Shown here piece by piece: positions 1 through 8,903 of a stretch of DNA of 53,062 bases. Under the pieces are notes generated by a model. The model made no database searches and had not been told where the DNA came from. It saw nothing but the letters and a program-made list of their open reading frames with translations. Made by a program: the position numbers and the translations under genes. Source of the stretch: Candidatus Babelota bacterium (GTDB taxonomy: Bacteria > Babelota > Babeliae > Babelales > Chromulinivoraceae); contig JACPFN010000013.1 in NCBI GenBank assembly GCA_016183005.1, positions 1-53,062 on the forward strand. Direction: 5' to 3'. The stretch's first letter is position 1. Every line of letters begins with the position of its first letter.

Positions 1-2
1 TT

Positions 3-416
3 GAAGGGTTACCGGAAGCTTGGTCTCGAGATGATACAGCCATGTTTGCAAAAGGTTTTTTTACAATAGATACACTTCCTGTCGTTCGAGATAATGTTAT
101 ATTGGTTTCTGGTTGGTTTGAAAATTCATTGCCTCTATTTCAAAAAAGATTAAAAGATCAGGTAATAGCATTTATGCATATTGACTGCGATATTTATTCT
201 TCAACAAAAACTATTTTTGATGTTATTGGTGACCATGTTGTTCCAGGAACAATTTTGGTATTTGATGAGCTTTATAATTATCAAGGATTTGATAGACATG
301 AAATTAAGGCTTTATATGAATTTTTAGAAAGAAAAAATTATTCTGTTGAATATTTAGCTTATAATGTTATGCATGAACAGGTTGCTGTAATGATAGTAGA
401 TTCAAATAATAATTGA
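3..416 (+). CDS. Class I SAM-dependent methyltransferase, C-terminal part (5' end outside window)
   Basis: The reading frame is open from the first bases of the window, and the codons before the first ATG (42) encode EGLPEAWSRDDTAMFAKGFF. This matches the typical 'EGLPE-W...KG-F' segment of TylF/macrocin-type and related class I O-methyltransferases, so the gene starts upstream and the ATG at 42 is internal. The segment AFMHIDCDIYSSTK is the acidic motif that follows the core strands, and PGTILVFDELYNY is the usual late strand with the 'FDE' turn. It ends with TGA at 414-416, just before the next gene. The N-terminal SAM-binding glycine motif and any signal peptide lie outside the window, so the substrate cannot be inferred. 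Family assignment is firm; function is open. Confidence 0.8.
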   Translation, partial: EGLPEAWSRDDTAMFAKGFFTIDTLPVVRDNVILVSGWFENSLPLFQKRLKDQVIAFMHIDCDIYSSTKTIFDVIGDHVVPGTILVFDELYNYQGFDRHEIKALYEFLERKNYSVEYLAYNVMHEQVAVMIVDSNNN

Positions 417-424
417 GGGTATAC

Positions 425-886
425 ATGCCGAGTTATCGAGTACATTTAGTTGGTGGTTTTGTAACTTACCTTGGAATTTTACAACTATTTAAAAATATAC
501 CTTTTTCTGGATTTACGATACTTCAGGGACTTATTTTTTGCCTTTTGGGCGCACTGTTTCCCGACATTGATGTAAAAAGCAAAGGACAAAAGATTTTTTA
601 TTCGATGCTTTTAGTTCTTTTGCTCTGGCTTTTGTATAAAAAGATGTATTGTCTTTTTGCAGTTATGAGTTTGCTTGGGATTATTCCTATTTTGGTTCGC
701 CATAGAGGTATTTTTCATCATATTTGGTTTTTATTTTCAATGGTTGTTATATTTACGTTAGTTATCAAAAATTGGTGTGGAAGCTTTGAAAATATGATGT
801 TATACAATTGCTGGTTTTTCTTTGCAGGAACTATTTCACATGTATTTTTAGATCGCTTTGTTTCTAATTGTAAAAGATTGTTTTAA
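425..886 (+). CDS. YdjM/DUF457-type membrane-bound metal-dependent hydrolase
   Basis: A small, very hydrophobic protein with the features of the LexA-binding membrane hydrolase family (YdjM, PF04307). These are an N-terminal PSYRVHLVGG segment, GALFPDIDVKSKGQ (Asp-rich metal site), RHRGIFHH (His motif) and HVFLDRF near the C-terminus, separated by about four membrane segments. The start chosen is ATG 425, with GAGGG at 415-419 as ribosome binding site; a TTG at 413 would overlap the previous stop. The biological role of this family is poorly defined; it is predicted to be an integral membrane phospholipase or hydrolase-like protein. It follows the methyltransferase by 8 bases and may be co-transcribed with it. 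Confidence 0.8.
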   Translation: MPSYRVHLVGGFVTYLGILQLFKNIPFSGFTILQGLIFCLLGALFPDIDVKSKGQKIFYSMLLVLLLWLLYKKMYCLFAVMSLLGIIPILVRHRGIFHHIWFLFSMVVIFTLVIKNWCGSFENMMLYNCWFFFAGTISHVFLDRFVSNCKRLF

Positions 887-977
887 AACAACAAAAAATT
901 TACTTATCAAAAGATATTTTTTTGGATATTATAATCGTCAATAAATAATAGTATCCTTGAAAAGGAAGTATATAATA

Positions 978-1637
978 ATGCATTCAAAGAAATTATTTTT
1001 AATCTCTTTAATTTTGAAATTTCATCTTTTTCAGGCATCTCAAACATATTATGAGAAGTTTTTGATTGATCATGTTGTTACAAGTATTAAAAATGCAGAG
1101 CTTTATATCTCAAAATTAAATGAGGATGTATTGAATTTACAGGGGATGTCTAGTGATAAGGTTCGTAATTTTTTAAATAATATTTGTTCTTTTCCTGGTG
1201 CTAAATACTTAGAGATTGGTGTTTGGCAAGGTTCAACATTTGTTTCTGCTTTGTATAATAATAGCCTATTGGCTGCTACTGCTATAGATAATTGGTCAGA
1301 GTTTACTGGTCCTAAGAATGTGTTTCAGCAGAATCTTACTACTTTTTTACCCAATGGGCTTTATTCTTTTTATGAAAGTGATTGTTTTAAATTTGATCTA
1401 GAAAATATAAAAAATAAAATTAACATATATTTTTATGATGGTGGCAATACATATCAAGATCAAAGAATGGCTTTTACGTACTATAATTCAATATTGGAAG
1501 ATACTTGTATAGCTATCGTAGATGACTATAATTGGTTTGATGTGCAATATGGTACCCAGGTAGCATTTGAAGAATTAGGTTATCGAGTTTTATTTGAGCA
1601 ATTTTTATCTTCTGAAAAAAAATCTTTTACCATATAA
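978..1637 (+). CDS. Secreted class I methyltransferase-like protein, frameshifted near the 3' end
   Basis: A Methyltransf_24-like protein with a signal peptide (MHSKKLFLISLILKFHLFQA). The SAM-binding glycine motif is AKYLEIGVWQGSTFVSAL, followed by ATAIDNWSEF (acidic residue of strand 2) and NIYFYDGGNTYQDQ, then CIAIVDDYNW. ATG 978 is preferred over the TTG at 957 because AAAGGAAG lies just upstream. The frame stops at 1635-1637, directly after an A8 run at 1615-1622. In the next frame the coding continues from 1618 to a TAG at 1693-1695 as NLLPYKRQKEGWWNGIYVAV, a plausible natural C-terminus. Deleting one A would rejoin the frames. This is either a recent inactivating frameshift, transcriptional slippage, or an assembly error. 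Confidence 0.75.
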   Translation: MHSKKLFLISLILKFHLFQASQTYYEKFLIDHVVTSIKNAELYISKLNEDVLNLQGMSSDKVRNFLNNICSFPGAKYLEIGVWQGSTFVSALYNNSLLAATAIDNWSEFTGPKNVFQQNLTTFLPNGLYSFYESDCFKFDLENIKNKINIYFYDGGNTYQDQRMAFTYYNSILEDTCIAIVDDYNWFDVQYGTQVAFEELGYRVLFEQFLSSEKKSFTI

Positions 1638-1756
1638 GCGTCAAAAAGAAGGCTGGTGGAATGGAATATATGTAGCTGTAATATCAAAATCTTAGCATGT
1701 ATTTAAAATAGATTTTTAAAATTTAGTAAAATTTTTGAATGTAAAGGAATCTAGTT

Positions 1757-2485
1757 ATGAAGAGAAAATTAAATTGTTTATTTGTAATAAATTTATTGAT
1801 CTTTGCCCAAGTTTTTCCTAAGAAAGCTATAGATTTACCGTCACCTTATTGTGATCTAAAAGAAGTCTTACCATTTAATGGCCATGGTTGGTATACAAAT
1901 GGTGTTTGGATTGAAAAATTAATGAAGCAAAATAAAATTTATACAGTTATAGAAGTTGGTTCTTGGTTGGGCGCTTCAACTCGACATATAGCGTCTTTGT
2001 TGCAAGCAAATGGTAAATTATATGCGGTTGATACATGGGAAGGATCTGTTGAGCATTATGAAAATCAGGAATGGAAGAAAATGCTTCCAACTCTTTACGA
2101 ACAATTTTTGAGTAATATTGTACACGCACAATTAACTGATCGCATAATTCCAGTTAAGTCAACTTCAATAAACGCAGCTCTAGATCTTAAAAATCAAATA
2201 AATAAAGTGGATTTAATTTTTATTGATGCGGGTCATGATACAGAATCTGTTTTGAATGATTTAGTTATTTATTGGCCATTTGTTCAAAATAATGAAGGTG
2301 TTTTGTGTGGAGATGATTGGTATTGGGAATCTGTTAGAAAAGCTGTAATTATATTTGCTAAAAATTATAAATTAACTTTGTATGCAGATGATAATTTTTG
2401 GTTTTTAAAAAAAGAAGATGACTTCAATTTGAAAAGTTTTAAAACTAGTTCAAACGATGTTTGGATATTCGATAGATTACAATAA
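1757..2485 (+). CDS. Secreted class I SAM methyltransferase-like protein
   Basis: A 242-aa protein with a signal peptide (MKRKLNCLFVINLLIFAQVF). It contains the class I methyltransferase motif I as YTVIEVGSWLGASTRHIA, motif II acidic residue in KLYAVDTWEG, and VDLIFIDAGHDTESVLNDL, which is the characteristic IDG-H-like motif of Methyltransf_24 proteins. GVLCGDDWYW follows. The tail LTLYADDNFWFLKK is shared with the genes at 11235 and 17096 in this window, defining a three-member paralogous set that also shares YEQFLSNIV. The substrate is unknown. The signal peptide is odd for a SAM-dependent enzyme and suggests export. A strong hairpin terminator follows. Confidence 0.8.
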   Translation: MKRKLNCLFVINLLIFAQVFPKKAIDLPSPYCDLKEVLPFNGHGWYTNGVWIEKLMKQNKIYTVIEVGSWLGASTRHIASLLQANGKLYAVDTWEGSVEHYENQEWKKMLPTLYEQFLSNIVHAQLTDRIIPVKSTSINAALDLKNQINKVDLIFIDAGHDTESVLNDLVIYWPFVQNNEGVLCGDDWYWESVRKAVIIFAKNYKLTLYADDNFWFLKKEDDFNLKSFKTSSNDVWIFDRLQ

Positions 2486-2490
2486 TTATT

Positions 2491-2547
2491 AAAAAGTAAC
2501 CCGTAATGCTCCATTTTAAGTATTGGCGTATTATGGGTTACTTTTTT
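2491..2547. terminator. Bidirectional hairpin terminator
   Basis: A 12-bp perfect stem (AAAAAGTAACCC at 2491-2502 with GGGTTACTTTTT at 2535-2546) is flanked by A and T runs. It lies between convergent genes ending at 2485 and 2565, so it can terminate both directions. Confidence 0.75.
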
Positions 2548-2564
2548 ATTAGAAAACCATTGTT

Positions 2565-3743
2565 TTATAGCTTTTCAATCAATTTTTTAATTTTATCGAG
2601 AGGGATTATATTTCGTATTGGTAAACTATAAATTTTTTCTTTATGAGAATGCCAATTTGCAAAAATATTGGCTTCTTGATCTAATAATGTATTAATTGGG
2701 GTATAGTTTAATTTTGCAAATGATGCAATATACCAGAAATCCATGGGCACAAAATTATGAAAAATCTCTATAACTTTTGTGTTTGGTTTACAAAATAAAA
2801 GATTTGTCATTCCTGCACCATGTTCTCCTATAATTATTTCTGCATTATTGAATAGAATTATTTGTTCTTCTATGGATAAATTACTTAATTCGTATCGTTT
2901 AAATCCAAGAGCCTGAAATAAATCGAAGATTTCATTTTCATTTAAAATTTTTCGAGCATTAATATTATCGCCTCTTGAAATGAAAACTTTTTTACAAAAT
3001 TGATTAGAATTAATATTTTTTTCTAAGGCAATAGTTAATAATTTATTTTTTGTATATTCAGTTGTTATTGGATGATAAAAATTACCAAATTGCCTATGTC
3101 CTTGATCTGTATGTATAACAAGAGAAGGAACAATTAAGGTCTCAGCTTCTATTGTGAAATAATGGTCATGGGGACTGATGACTTTAGATATATCAATTCC
3201 CCATAATTCAGCTATTTTCTTTACAAATGGTTGTTCTTCTATTGATACATATAACCAATCATATTCAATATGATTCATTTCTAAAATTGCAAGTCTTCCT
3301 AAAATCTCTAAAAGCCAATGGCAATAATTTTTTGAATCGAGCTGACTTATAACGGCAACTTTACCAGGAACTTTCAAAACTGTTTCTGGATCAATATTTT
3401 GAGTATTAAAAGGTATTTGAAAGCTGTTGATTAGTCCTCCCCAGATAAGTTCTTCTATGAATGTATCATGAATGATTACATGTCCATGCATACCTCGTAC
3501 TAGGCCGTTTGGAATGGTTAGAATAAATAATTTTTCAAATGTTCCTTTATGGGGAAATGAAGGCGCTATTTGAAATGGTGCGATTTTGAATGGTAGTTCA
3601 TCACAAACCGGTTGGTAGATAATTTCAGGATGCTCTTTTAAGATAGTTTTAAGTGAAGTGATTTTAAATGGGGAAATGGTATTAAAGGAGAGATACAATA
3701 TTAGATATATAAATTTTTTTTTATATTTTCTAAGAAAATTCAT
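2565..3743 (-). CDS. Secreted GT61/DUF563-family glycosyltransferase-like protein
   Basis: A 392-aa protein of the DUF563/GT61 family (the family of eukaryotic EOGT and plant xylosyltransferases). A basic N-terminus and hydrophobic stretch (KKKFIYLILYLSFN) form a signal peptide. Family blocks are YCHWLLEILGRLAILEM at about residue 139, KVFISRGD...ARKILNENEIF at about 255, and IIIGEHGAGMTNLLFCKP at about 305, where the His of GEHGAG is the conserved nucleotide-sugar pocket position. A short amphipathic helix (IPLDKIKKLIEKL) ends the protein, as in its paralogs. It is the last gene of a minus-strand series of related genes. Donor and acceptor sugars cannot be inferred. Confidence 0.82.
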   Translation of the reverse strand: MNFLRKYKKKFIYLILYLSFNTISPFKITSLKTILKEHPEIIYQPVCDELPFKIAPFQIAPSFPHKGTFEKLFILTIPNGLVRGMHGHVIIHDTFIEELIWGGLINSFQIPFNTQNIDPETVLKVPGKVAVISQLDSKNYCHWLLEILGRLAILEMNHIEYDWLYVSIEEQPFVKKIAELWGIDISKVISPHDHYFTIEAETLIVPSLVIHTDQGHRQFGNFYHPITTEYTKNKLLTIALEKNINSNQFCKKVFISRGDNINARKILNENEIFDLFQALGFKRYELSNLSIEEQIILFNNAEIIIGEHGAGMTNLLFCKPNTKVIEIFHNFVPMDFWYIASFAKLNYTPINTLLDQEANIFANWHSHKEKIYSLPIRNIIPLDKIKKLIEKL

Positions 3744-3802
3744 TTTTTAGACCTTTTGTAAAGGTATGTATAAGGGCAGATTTTAATCTGCCCTTATTAA
3801 TT

Positions 3803-4336
3803 TTACTTAAGAATATCTTTGTAAATAACACCAATCCCCATATATTTTTTATTTTGAGACTTTGTTACTTCTTCGTATTGATCAGTAAATTCATCGATTT
3901 TATTTTTTTTGTAGTAGACTTTTTTAATTAAATTCCAAAAATTAGCAATACCAGGAACAGCATCATTTATGATATCTTGAAATACGAGAATATGAGCATT
4001 GTTTTTCAATAAATTATATTGTCCACTTATATCTTGAAATGAGCGTCCACTTTCAATAAATGCTATATCCCATGTTGTATTTTTCAAATCAATAAAACGA
4101 TTGCTAGAGCTAAAATCTAAAATATATTCTGTGTTTTGATTAAGCTCGTTGGTATATAAATCTAGCATTAAAGAGTAGTGAGGATCGATAATACAGCTTT
4201 TAAGATGAGGATTGAATCTTCTTAGGTATTCTGTAACAATAATAAATGTTCCTCTGTATTCTGCATTAACTTCTAAATAGCTATTGAGCGGTAATTGAGA
4301 TAGGGAGATTAAGTATTTTGCAAATTGTGCAGGATA
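3803..4336 (-). pseudogene. Class I methyltransferase domain, 3' part of a gene split by an in-frame UGA
   Basis: Read on the minus strand, this frame is open from just after a TGA (4337-4339) and is in the same frame as the gene piece upstream (4337-5011). The part before the first internal ATG (4168) encodes YPAQFAKYLISLSQLPLNS followed by SYLEVNAEYRGTFIIV, a SAM-binding motif I. The remainder has DIAFIESGRSFQDISGQY (in place of the usual IDG-H) and AHILVFQDI. An ORF starting at 4168 alone would lack motif I, so it is unlikely to be a functional protein by itself. The natural product would be a fusion of both parts, about 402 aa. UGA readthrough, recent pseudogenisation or a sequence error are all possible. 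Confidence 0.65.
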
Positions 4337-5011
4337 TCACCAATATTTTAAGCCTTTACCGTAATGTTCAGTTAAGTGTGATGGAAATTCATGAAGGTTG
4401 GCATTATTAAGGCCTAATTCTAATAATAATTTATTTTCTAAATAATCAATATCAGTTAGTTTTTCAAGAGGAGCGTAGCGTATTAAGTTTACTGTTTTTA
4501 TCAGTGTGTATAGAGCATCATCGATGATCTTTTGTTCAAACAATAATCGATGCCTTAGAATTAAATCTTTAGAGCTTTTTATGGTATCAAAATTTATTGC
4601 TACGGTTATTTTGTGAAAGGTTAAAAGATAGAATTCAAGAATTTTCCCAATGTTTTTGGTTTGATTACCAAATATATTTGATTGATAAAAGTCATAAAGA
4701 AAATGACCGATTTTTGATATAGCGGATTGTTGTTGGAAGTTTTGATCTAAAGCATTATTGAAAGCATTGTTTAGCTTTTTGCCGCGATCTGACTCTGTAA
4801 ACTGCTTAATTGATTCTAAGTTAATTTCTTCTTCGTTTTTCGTTTTTATAATAGATGCAATATCTAAAATTTTAGCGGTAAAGTCTCCCTTTGAGGTTAT
4901 TTTTTTTAATATTGTAATAAAATAATTATTGTTTACTTCTGAAGTGTTATTAGTAAATATTATTAAAAAGCTTAAGCAGATAGTAGATGTTTTGAAAATA
5001 TTTCTTTGCAT
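4337..5011 (-). CDS. Secreted helical N-terminal part of a UGA-interrupted methyltransferase
   Basis: A 224-aa reading frame with a signal peptide (MQRNIFKTSTICLSFLIIF). The rest is mostly helical, with no motif I of its own. It ends YGKGLKYW and then TGA, after which the same frame continues YPAQFAKYL into a methyltransferase domain. In related methyltransferases a 'G-GL-IWQYP-Q-AKYL' segment is typically continuous across this point, so the TGA probably sits where a Gln or similar codon once was. ATG 5011 is preceded by a purine-rich AAGGAAAT (5018-5011). It is in a minus-strand series with the GT61 gene 32 bases upstream. TGA works as a normal stop elsewhere in the window, which argues for nonsense mutation over recoding. 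Confidence 0.65.
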   Translation of the reverse strand: MQRNIFKTSTICLSFLIIFTNNTSEVNNNYFITILKKITSKGDFTAKILDIASIIKTKNEEEINLESIKQFTESDRGKKLNNAFNNALDQNFQQQSAISKIGHFLYDFYQSNIFGNQTKNIGKILEFYLLTFHKITVAINFDTIKSSKDLILRHRLLFEQKIIDDALYTLIKTVNLIRYAPLEKLTDIDYLENKLLLELGLNNANLHEFPSHLTEHYGKGLKYW

Positions 5012-5043
5012 AAATTTCCTTATTTTTTGAGATTTAAGATGTT

Positions 5044-6213
5044 TTATAATGTTTTTATAATTTCATAAATAATATTTAGAGGGATAGTAACCTGTGCATT
5101 AAATGCTCTTCCAAGTCGTATGCCATCCTGTTGGCAATCTTTAAAGAAATCAGCATCGATATTTAAGGTGTTTATAGAGGTATAATTGGCACCAACTAGT
5201 GATGATATATACCAAAAATCAATGGGGATAAAGTGATGAAAAAGTTCTATGATCTTGCAGCCTGGCTCACAAAATAATGTATTTGCCATTCCTGCACCAT
5301 GTTCACCGATAATAATTTCTGCATTATTAAATAATTTAATCTGCTCAATGAGTGAAAGATTATTGAGGATATATTGTTTAAATCCATATGGCTCTAACGC
5401 AGTAAAAATTTCATCTTCATTTAAAATTCTTCGAGAGTTATAACCATCTTTGCGAGAAAGAAATATTCTTTTTGAAAAATGAGATGTATCTATAGTATAT
5501 TGGTTAGCCGCATTTAAAAGTTTATTTCTGGTATAAAGAGTTATATTGGAATGAACAAAGTTTCCGAAATGCTTGTGTCCCAAATCTGTTCTGGTAACCA
5601 AAGAGGGAATAATTAAGGTTTCTGCTTGTATGGTGAAATTTTGATCGATTGGATTGATAACTATAGCAGGATCGATGCCCCACAATTCAAATATTTTTTT
5701 GATAAATGGTTTATTGTCAGATACGCAAATCCAATCATATTCAATATTATTCATTTCGATAATTGCAAGCCGGCCTAAAATCTCTAAGATCCAATGACAG
5801 TAATTCATTGATCCAATTTGAGATAAAACGAGTACTTTACCTGGGATTTGAATAGTATTTAAAGGATTAATCTCTTGTGTGTTTTGTGGAATAAGACGTA
5901 GATTATTGTCACCCCAGACGAGTTCTTCTATAAATCCATCATCAATAATAATATGCCCATCATAACTTTTCATGATGCCATTAGGTATGTGTAAGATAAA
6001 TAGTTCTTTAAAGATGCCTTTATGGGGCATCGATGGAATTATAGGAAATGGGGGTATTTCAAATGGTATTTCATGATAAACTTTTTGATAAATAAGTTCA
6101 GGATGTTGGGCAAGGATCTTTTGTAATGGTGTTATTTTAAAATTACTACATGAAAAAGATTTTAAAATAAAAATAGACAAAATAATTACTAATATTTGTG
6201 CACCTTTTATCAT
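5044..6213 (-). CDS. Secreted GT61/DUF563-family glycosyltransferase-like protein
   Basis: A 389-aa paralog of the gene at 2565, with a hydrophobic signal sequence (AQILVIILSIFILKSFSC). It keeps the full set of family blocks: YCHWILEILGRLAIIEM, KRIFLSRKDGYNSRRILNED, and IIIGEHGAGMANTLFCEPG. GEHGAG is intact, so this copy is a good candidate for an active enzyme. The C-terminal helix is IPLNIIYEIIKTL. It lies between two relatives on the same strand, 32 bases from the interrupted methyltransferase downstream and about 150 bases from the next GT61 gene upstream. Confidence 0.82.
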   Translation of the reverse strand: MIKGAQILVIILSIFILKSFSCSNFKITPLQKILAQHPELIYQKVYHEIPFEIPPFPIIPSMPHKGIFKELFILHIPNGIMKSYDGHIIIDDGFIEELVWGDNNLRLIPQNTQEINPLNTIQIPGKVLVLSQIGSMNYCHWILEILGRLAIIEMNNIEYDWICVSDNKPFIKKIFELWGIDPAIVINPIDQNFTIQAETLIIPSLVTRTDLGHKHFGNFVHSNITLYTRNKLLNAANQYTIDTSHFSKRIFLSRKDGYNSRRILNEDEIFTALEPYGFKQYILNNLSLIEQIKLFNNAEIIIGEHGAGMANTLFCEPGCKIIELFHHFIPIDFWYISSLVGANYTSINTLNIDADFFKDCQQDGIRLGRAFNAQVTIPLNIIYEIIKTL

Positions 6214-6359
6214 GCTTCACCTTACAAATGAGTTATTATATTGAGTGATAAATTTATGTCACTTAGATAAAAATCAAGATCCTTTTTTTAATCCTTTATT
6301 GTAATTGCTATCAATTTTAATCTCTTTTTTCATTTAATCAATTATATCAAATTATTTTG

Positions 6360-7532
6360 TTATAACGTATCGAGTATTTGGTATAATTTATCAAGTGGTA
6401 CATTTGGTTGTATCGGAAAGCTAAAAAATTTATGTAAATCTTTATGATAATCACTGTAATAATTGGCATCTTGTTCACTGAGTAGAGTGTTTATGGGTGT
6501 ATATTTTAAATTATTCAGATAGGCGCAATGACAAAAATCTATAGGGATAAGATTTTGAAAAATCTCTATGATATGCGTATTGGGTTTACAAAAAAGAATA
6601 TTAGTTAATGCAGCGCCATGTTCTGCAACAATGATTTCTGCATTGTGAAATAGAATGACCTGTTCAGGAATGGATAGCTTGCTGGGTATATAACGAGTAA
6701 ATCCTTTTTTTTCAAATAATTCAAAAATTTCATTTTCATTTGCAATTCTTCGACCTGAAGGGCTATCGCTGCGAGAAATAAAAACTTTTTTATTGAAACT
6801 TTTTGGATCAACCTTTTCTTGTAGTGCTTTGTTTAATAATTTATTTTTTACATAAGCCATAGTTTGAGGATGATGAAAGTTGCCACTTTGTTTATAATCG
6901 GTGTCAGTTCTGATGACCAGCGAAGGAACAATTAAAATTTCTGCTTCTATGGCAAAATTATGGTCACAGGGACTAATAATGATTGTTGGATCTATTCCCC
7001 ATAGTTTAAAAATGCTTTGCACTAAAGGTTGTTGTTCGTAGGGCACATATAAATAATCATATTCAATATTATGTATTTCTAATAAGGCTAGACGTCCGAG
7101 TATTTCACATATAAGATGACAATAATTTTTTGATTCAAGTTGCGCAATAACAGCTACTCTTCCAGGTATCTTAATTATATTGTTGTAGTCGATTTGTTGT
7201 GCATGAGAAACTATATTGTATAAATTTTTTATTCCGCCCCAAATTAATTCTTCTATAAATCCATCATTTATCAAAATATATCCATGTAATCCTTTAACGA
7301 TTCCATTCGGTATAGTTAGAATAAATAATTCTTTAAAATAACCTTTATTGGGAAATGATGGAGCTATTTGAAAAGGTGGCATTGTAAAAGAAATTTCATC
7401 GCAAACTTTTTGATAAACAATTTCGGGATACTGATTCAAGATATTTTTAAGTGTAGTTATTCTATAACTATATAAAATTGGTTGATTGATAGTGATGAAT
7501 ATTAAAATAATCTTAATTGACATTTTTTTCAT
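6360..7532 (-). CDS. Secreted GT61/DUF563-family glycosyltransferase-like protein
   Basis: A 390-aa paralog with signal sequence MSIKIILIFITINQPILYSY. Family blocks are NYCHLICEILGRLALLEI (Leu replaces Trp after the His), KVFISRSDSPSGRRIANENE and IIVAEHGAALTNILFCKP, so the HGA core is retained with AEHGAA in place of GEHGAG. The C-terminus is VPLDKLYQILDTL. It is the first gene of the minus-strand series. The 185-base AT-rich gap to the divergent gene at 7718 should hold the promoters for both directions. Confidence 0.82.
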   Translation of the reverse strand: MKKMSIKIILIFITINQPILYSYRITTLKNILNQYPEIVYQKVCDEISFTMPPFQIAPSFPNKGYFKELFILTIPNGIVKGLHGYILINDGFIEELIWGGIKNLYNIVSHAQQIDYNNIIKIPGRVAVIAQLESKNYCHLICEILGRLALLEIHNIEYDYLYVPYEQQPLVQSIFKLWGIDPTIIISPCDHNFAIEAEILIVPSLVIRTDTDYKQSGNFHHPQTMAYVKNKLLNKALQEKVDPKSFNKKVFISRSDSPSGRRIANENEIFELFEKKGFTRYIPSKLSIPEQVILFHNAEIIVAEHGAALTNILFCKPNTHIIEIFQNLIPIDFCHCAYLNNLKYTPINTLLSEQDANYYSDYHKDLHKFFSFPIQPNVPLDKLYQILDTL

Positions 7533-7717
7533 AGTTCATCCGAAATTGAATTTTTATGTAAAACAGAGATGATTTTATTTTATTTTATATAATTTATCAA
7601 TTTTATATTGGTTTCAGAAGGCGATTTGTAGGAGTTTTGCATTTATTTTTTTTCAAAACCAAGTATTATTGATTTCAATTAAAATTAGAGACATTCATTT
7701 AAAAAAGAGAGCTGTAT

Positions 7718-8872
7718 ATGTCACAAATGAGAGTGATTTTGTTTTTTCTTTTTTCTGTTGCTATAAATTATAGTCCCTTGTTTCAGGCTTCATCATGTAT
7801 AGTTACATTGCAGCAATATTTGCAGGTAAAAAATAATATTATTATATCTGAATTTTCAAAAAATATAGAGATTAAGAACAAGATAAAGCAGATTGTAGTT
7901 ATTCTTCCTGGATATCTTATTTCAGGTGGTCCAGAAAATTTATGTCAAATCTATGCGGCATTAAAAAAGCTAGGATATGAAGTATATTGTTTATGGATTA
8001 ATCCATTGGATATACCTGGTTCTATTATAAAAAAATATGAAAATGGAATGTGGTATCTATGTAAGACAGATGCAAAGTTAGTTAATAAGATTTACGAACA
8101 AAATTATAATGTTAATTATTTGGACAAAGATATACCATTAAATGAATCAACATTGGTGATTGTTCCAGAAATTTGGACAGATTTTATTTATTTTTTTGAA
8201 GATGCAAAGAAAGCTATAGCTTGGCTTTCTATTGCTTATCTGAATGTTGATAATTATTCTGAAATTTGTAATTCATTAATTAAGCAAAAAAAATTAGCTT
8301 ATTTAGATTGTATTCACTTAAGTCAGTCTCCATGGATACAAAAAATATTAAAATCTTGGGGAGCAGATTCATTTTTGTTGGGTGATTATATAGCAAATCA
8401 ATATTTTATCAAAACCCCTGAGGATAAAACTGGAGAACTTATAGCCTTTTTTCCAAGAAAAGGTGGCGACTTAGCTACGAAGTTTATAAATAAGCACCCT
8501 GATTTAGATTGTTTACGACTAGAAAATTTTACCCAAAGTGAAATGATTTTTGCATTAGATGCATCTAAAATATATATAGACTTTGGGTGTTTTCCTGGTA
8601 AGGATCGTATTCCTCGTGAAGCTCTTTTAAGGGATTGTGTAATTTTTATTAATAATCAGGGTTGTGCTACTGATTTTGAATCATTTCCTATAGATAATTA
8701 TTTTAGATTTTCAGAGCAGGATGTCTTAGATGGGACTTTATATAGAAAGGTTCAAGAAGTTTTTGATGATTATAAAAACATGAAAGAAAAACAATTATTT
8801 ATGAAAAATCAGATTATGGAAGAAGCGTCATTATTTCAACAAAGAATAGAAGAATTTTTTGGTTATCCTTAA
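7718..8872 (+). CDS. Secreted glycosyltransferase-like protein (GT-B type, capsule-locus family)
   Basis: A 384-aa protein with an N-terminal hydrophobic signal (VILFFLFSVAINYSPLFQA). IVVILPGYLISGGPENLCQ at about residue 60 is the 'GGPE/GGVE' entry motif of GT-B glycosyltransferases. KIYIDFGCFPGKDRIPREAL at about 285 matches the 'YIDFG-HPGKDRIPREA' signature of uncharacterised proteins often found in polysaccharide loci. It is not homologous to the surrounding GT61 genes. It heads a tightly packed plus-strand unit running to about 13268 with small gaps or overlaps. Activity and substrate are not determinable from sequence alone, and the export signal is unusual for this fold. Confidence 0.7.
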   Translation: MSQMRVILFFLFSVAINYSPLFQASSCIVTLQQYLQVKNNIIISEFSKNIEIKNKIKQIVVILPGYLISGGPENLCQIYAALKKLGYEVYCLWINPLDIPGSIIKKYENGMWYLCKTDAKLVNKIYEQNYNVNYLDKDIPLNESTLVIVPEIWTDFIYFFEDAKKAIAWLSIAYLNVDNYSEICNSLIKQKKLAYLDCIHLSQSPWIQKILKSWGADSFLLGDYIANQYFIKTPEDKTGELIAFFPRKGGDLATKFINKHPDLDCLRLENFTQSEMIFALDASKIYIDFGCFPGKDRIPREALLRDCVIFINNQGCATDFESFPIDNYFRFSEQDVLDGTLYRKVQEVFDDYKNMKEKQLFMKNQIMEEASLFQQRIEEFFGYP

Positions 8873-8903
8873 TATAAATTTTATTGCTTTGAAGGGTTTT
8901 TTT

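Noticed and set aside
3803-4168. A separate 121-residue protein starting at ATG 4168
   Set aside because: The same frame is open upstream to 4336 and includes the SAM-binding motif, so the ATG is internal to an interrupted gene.
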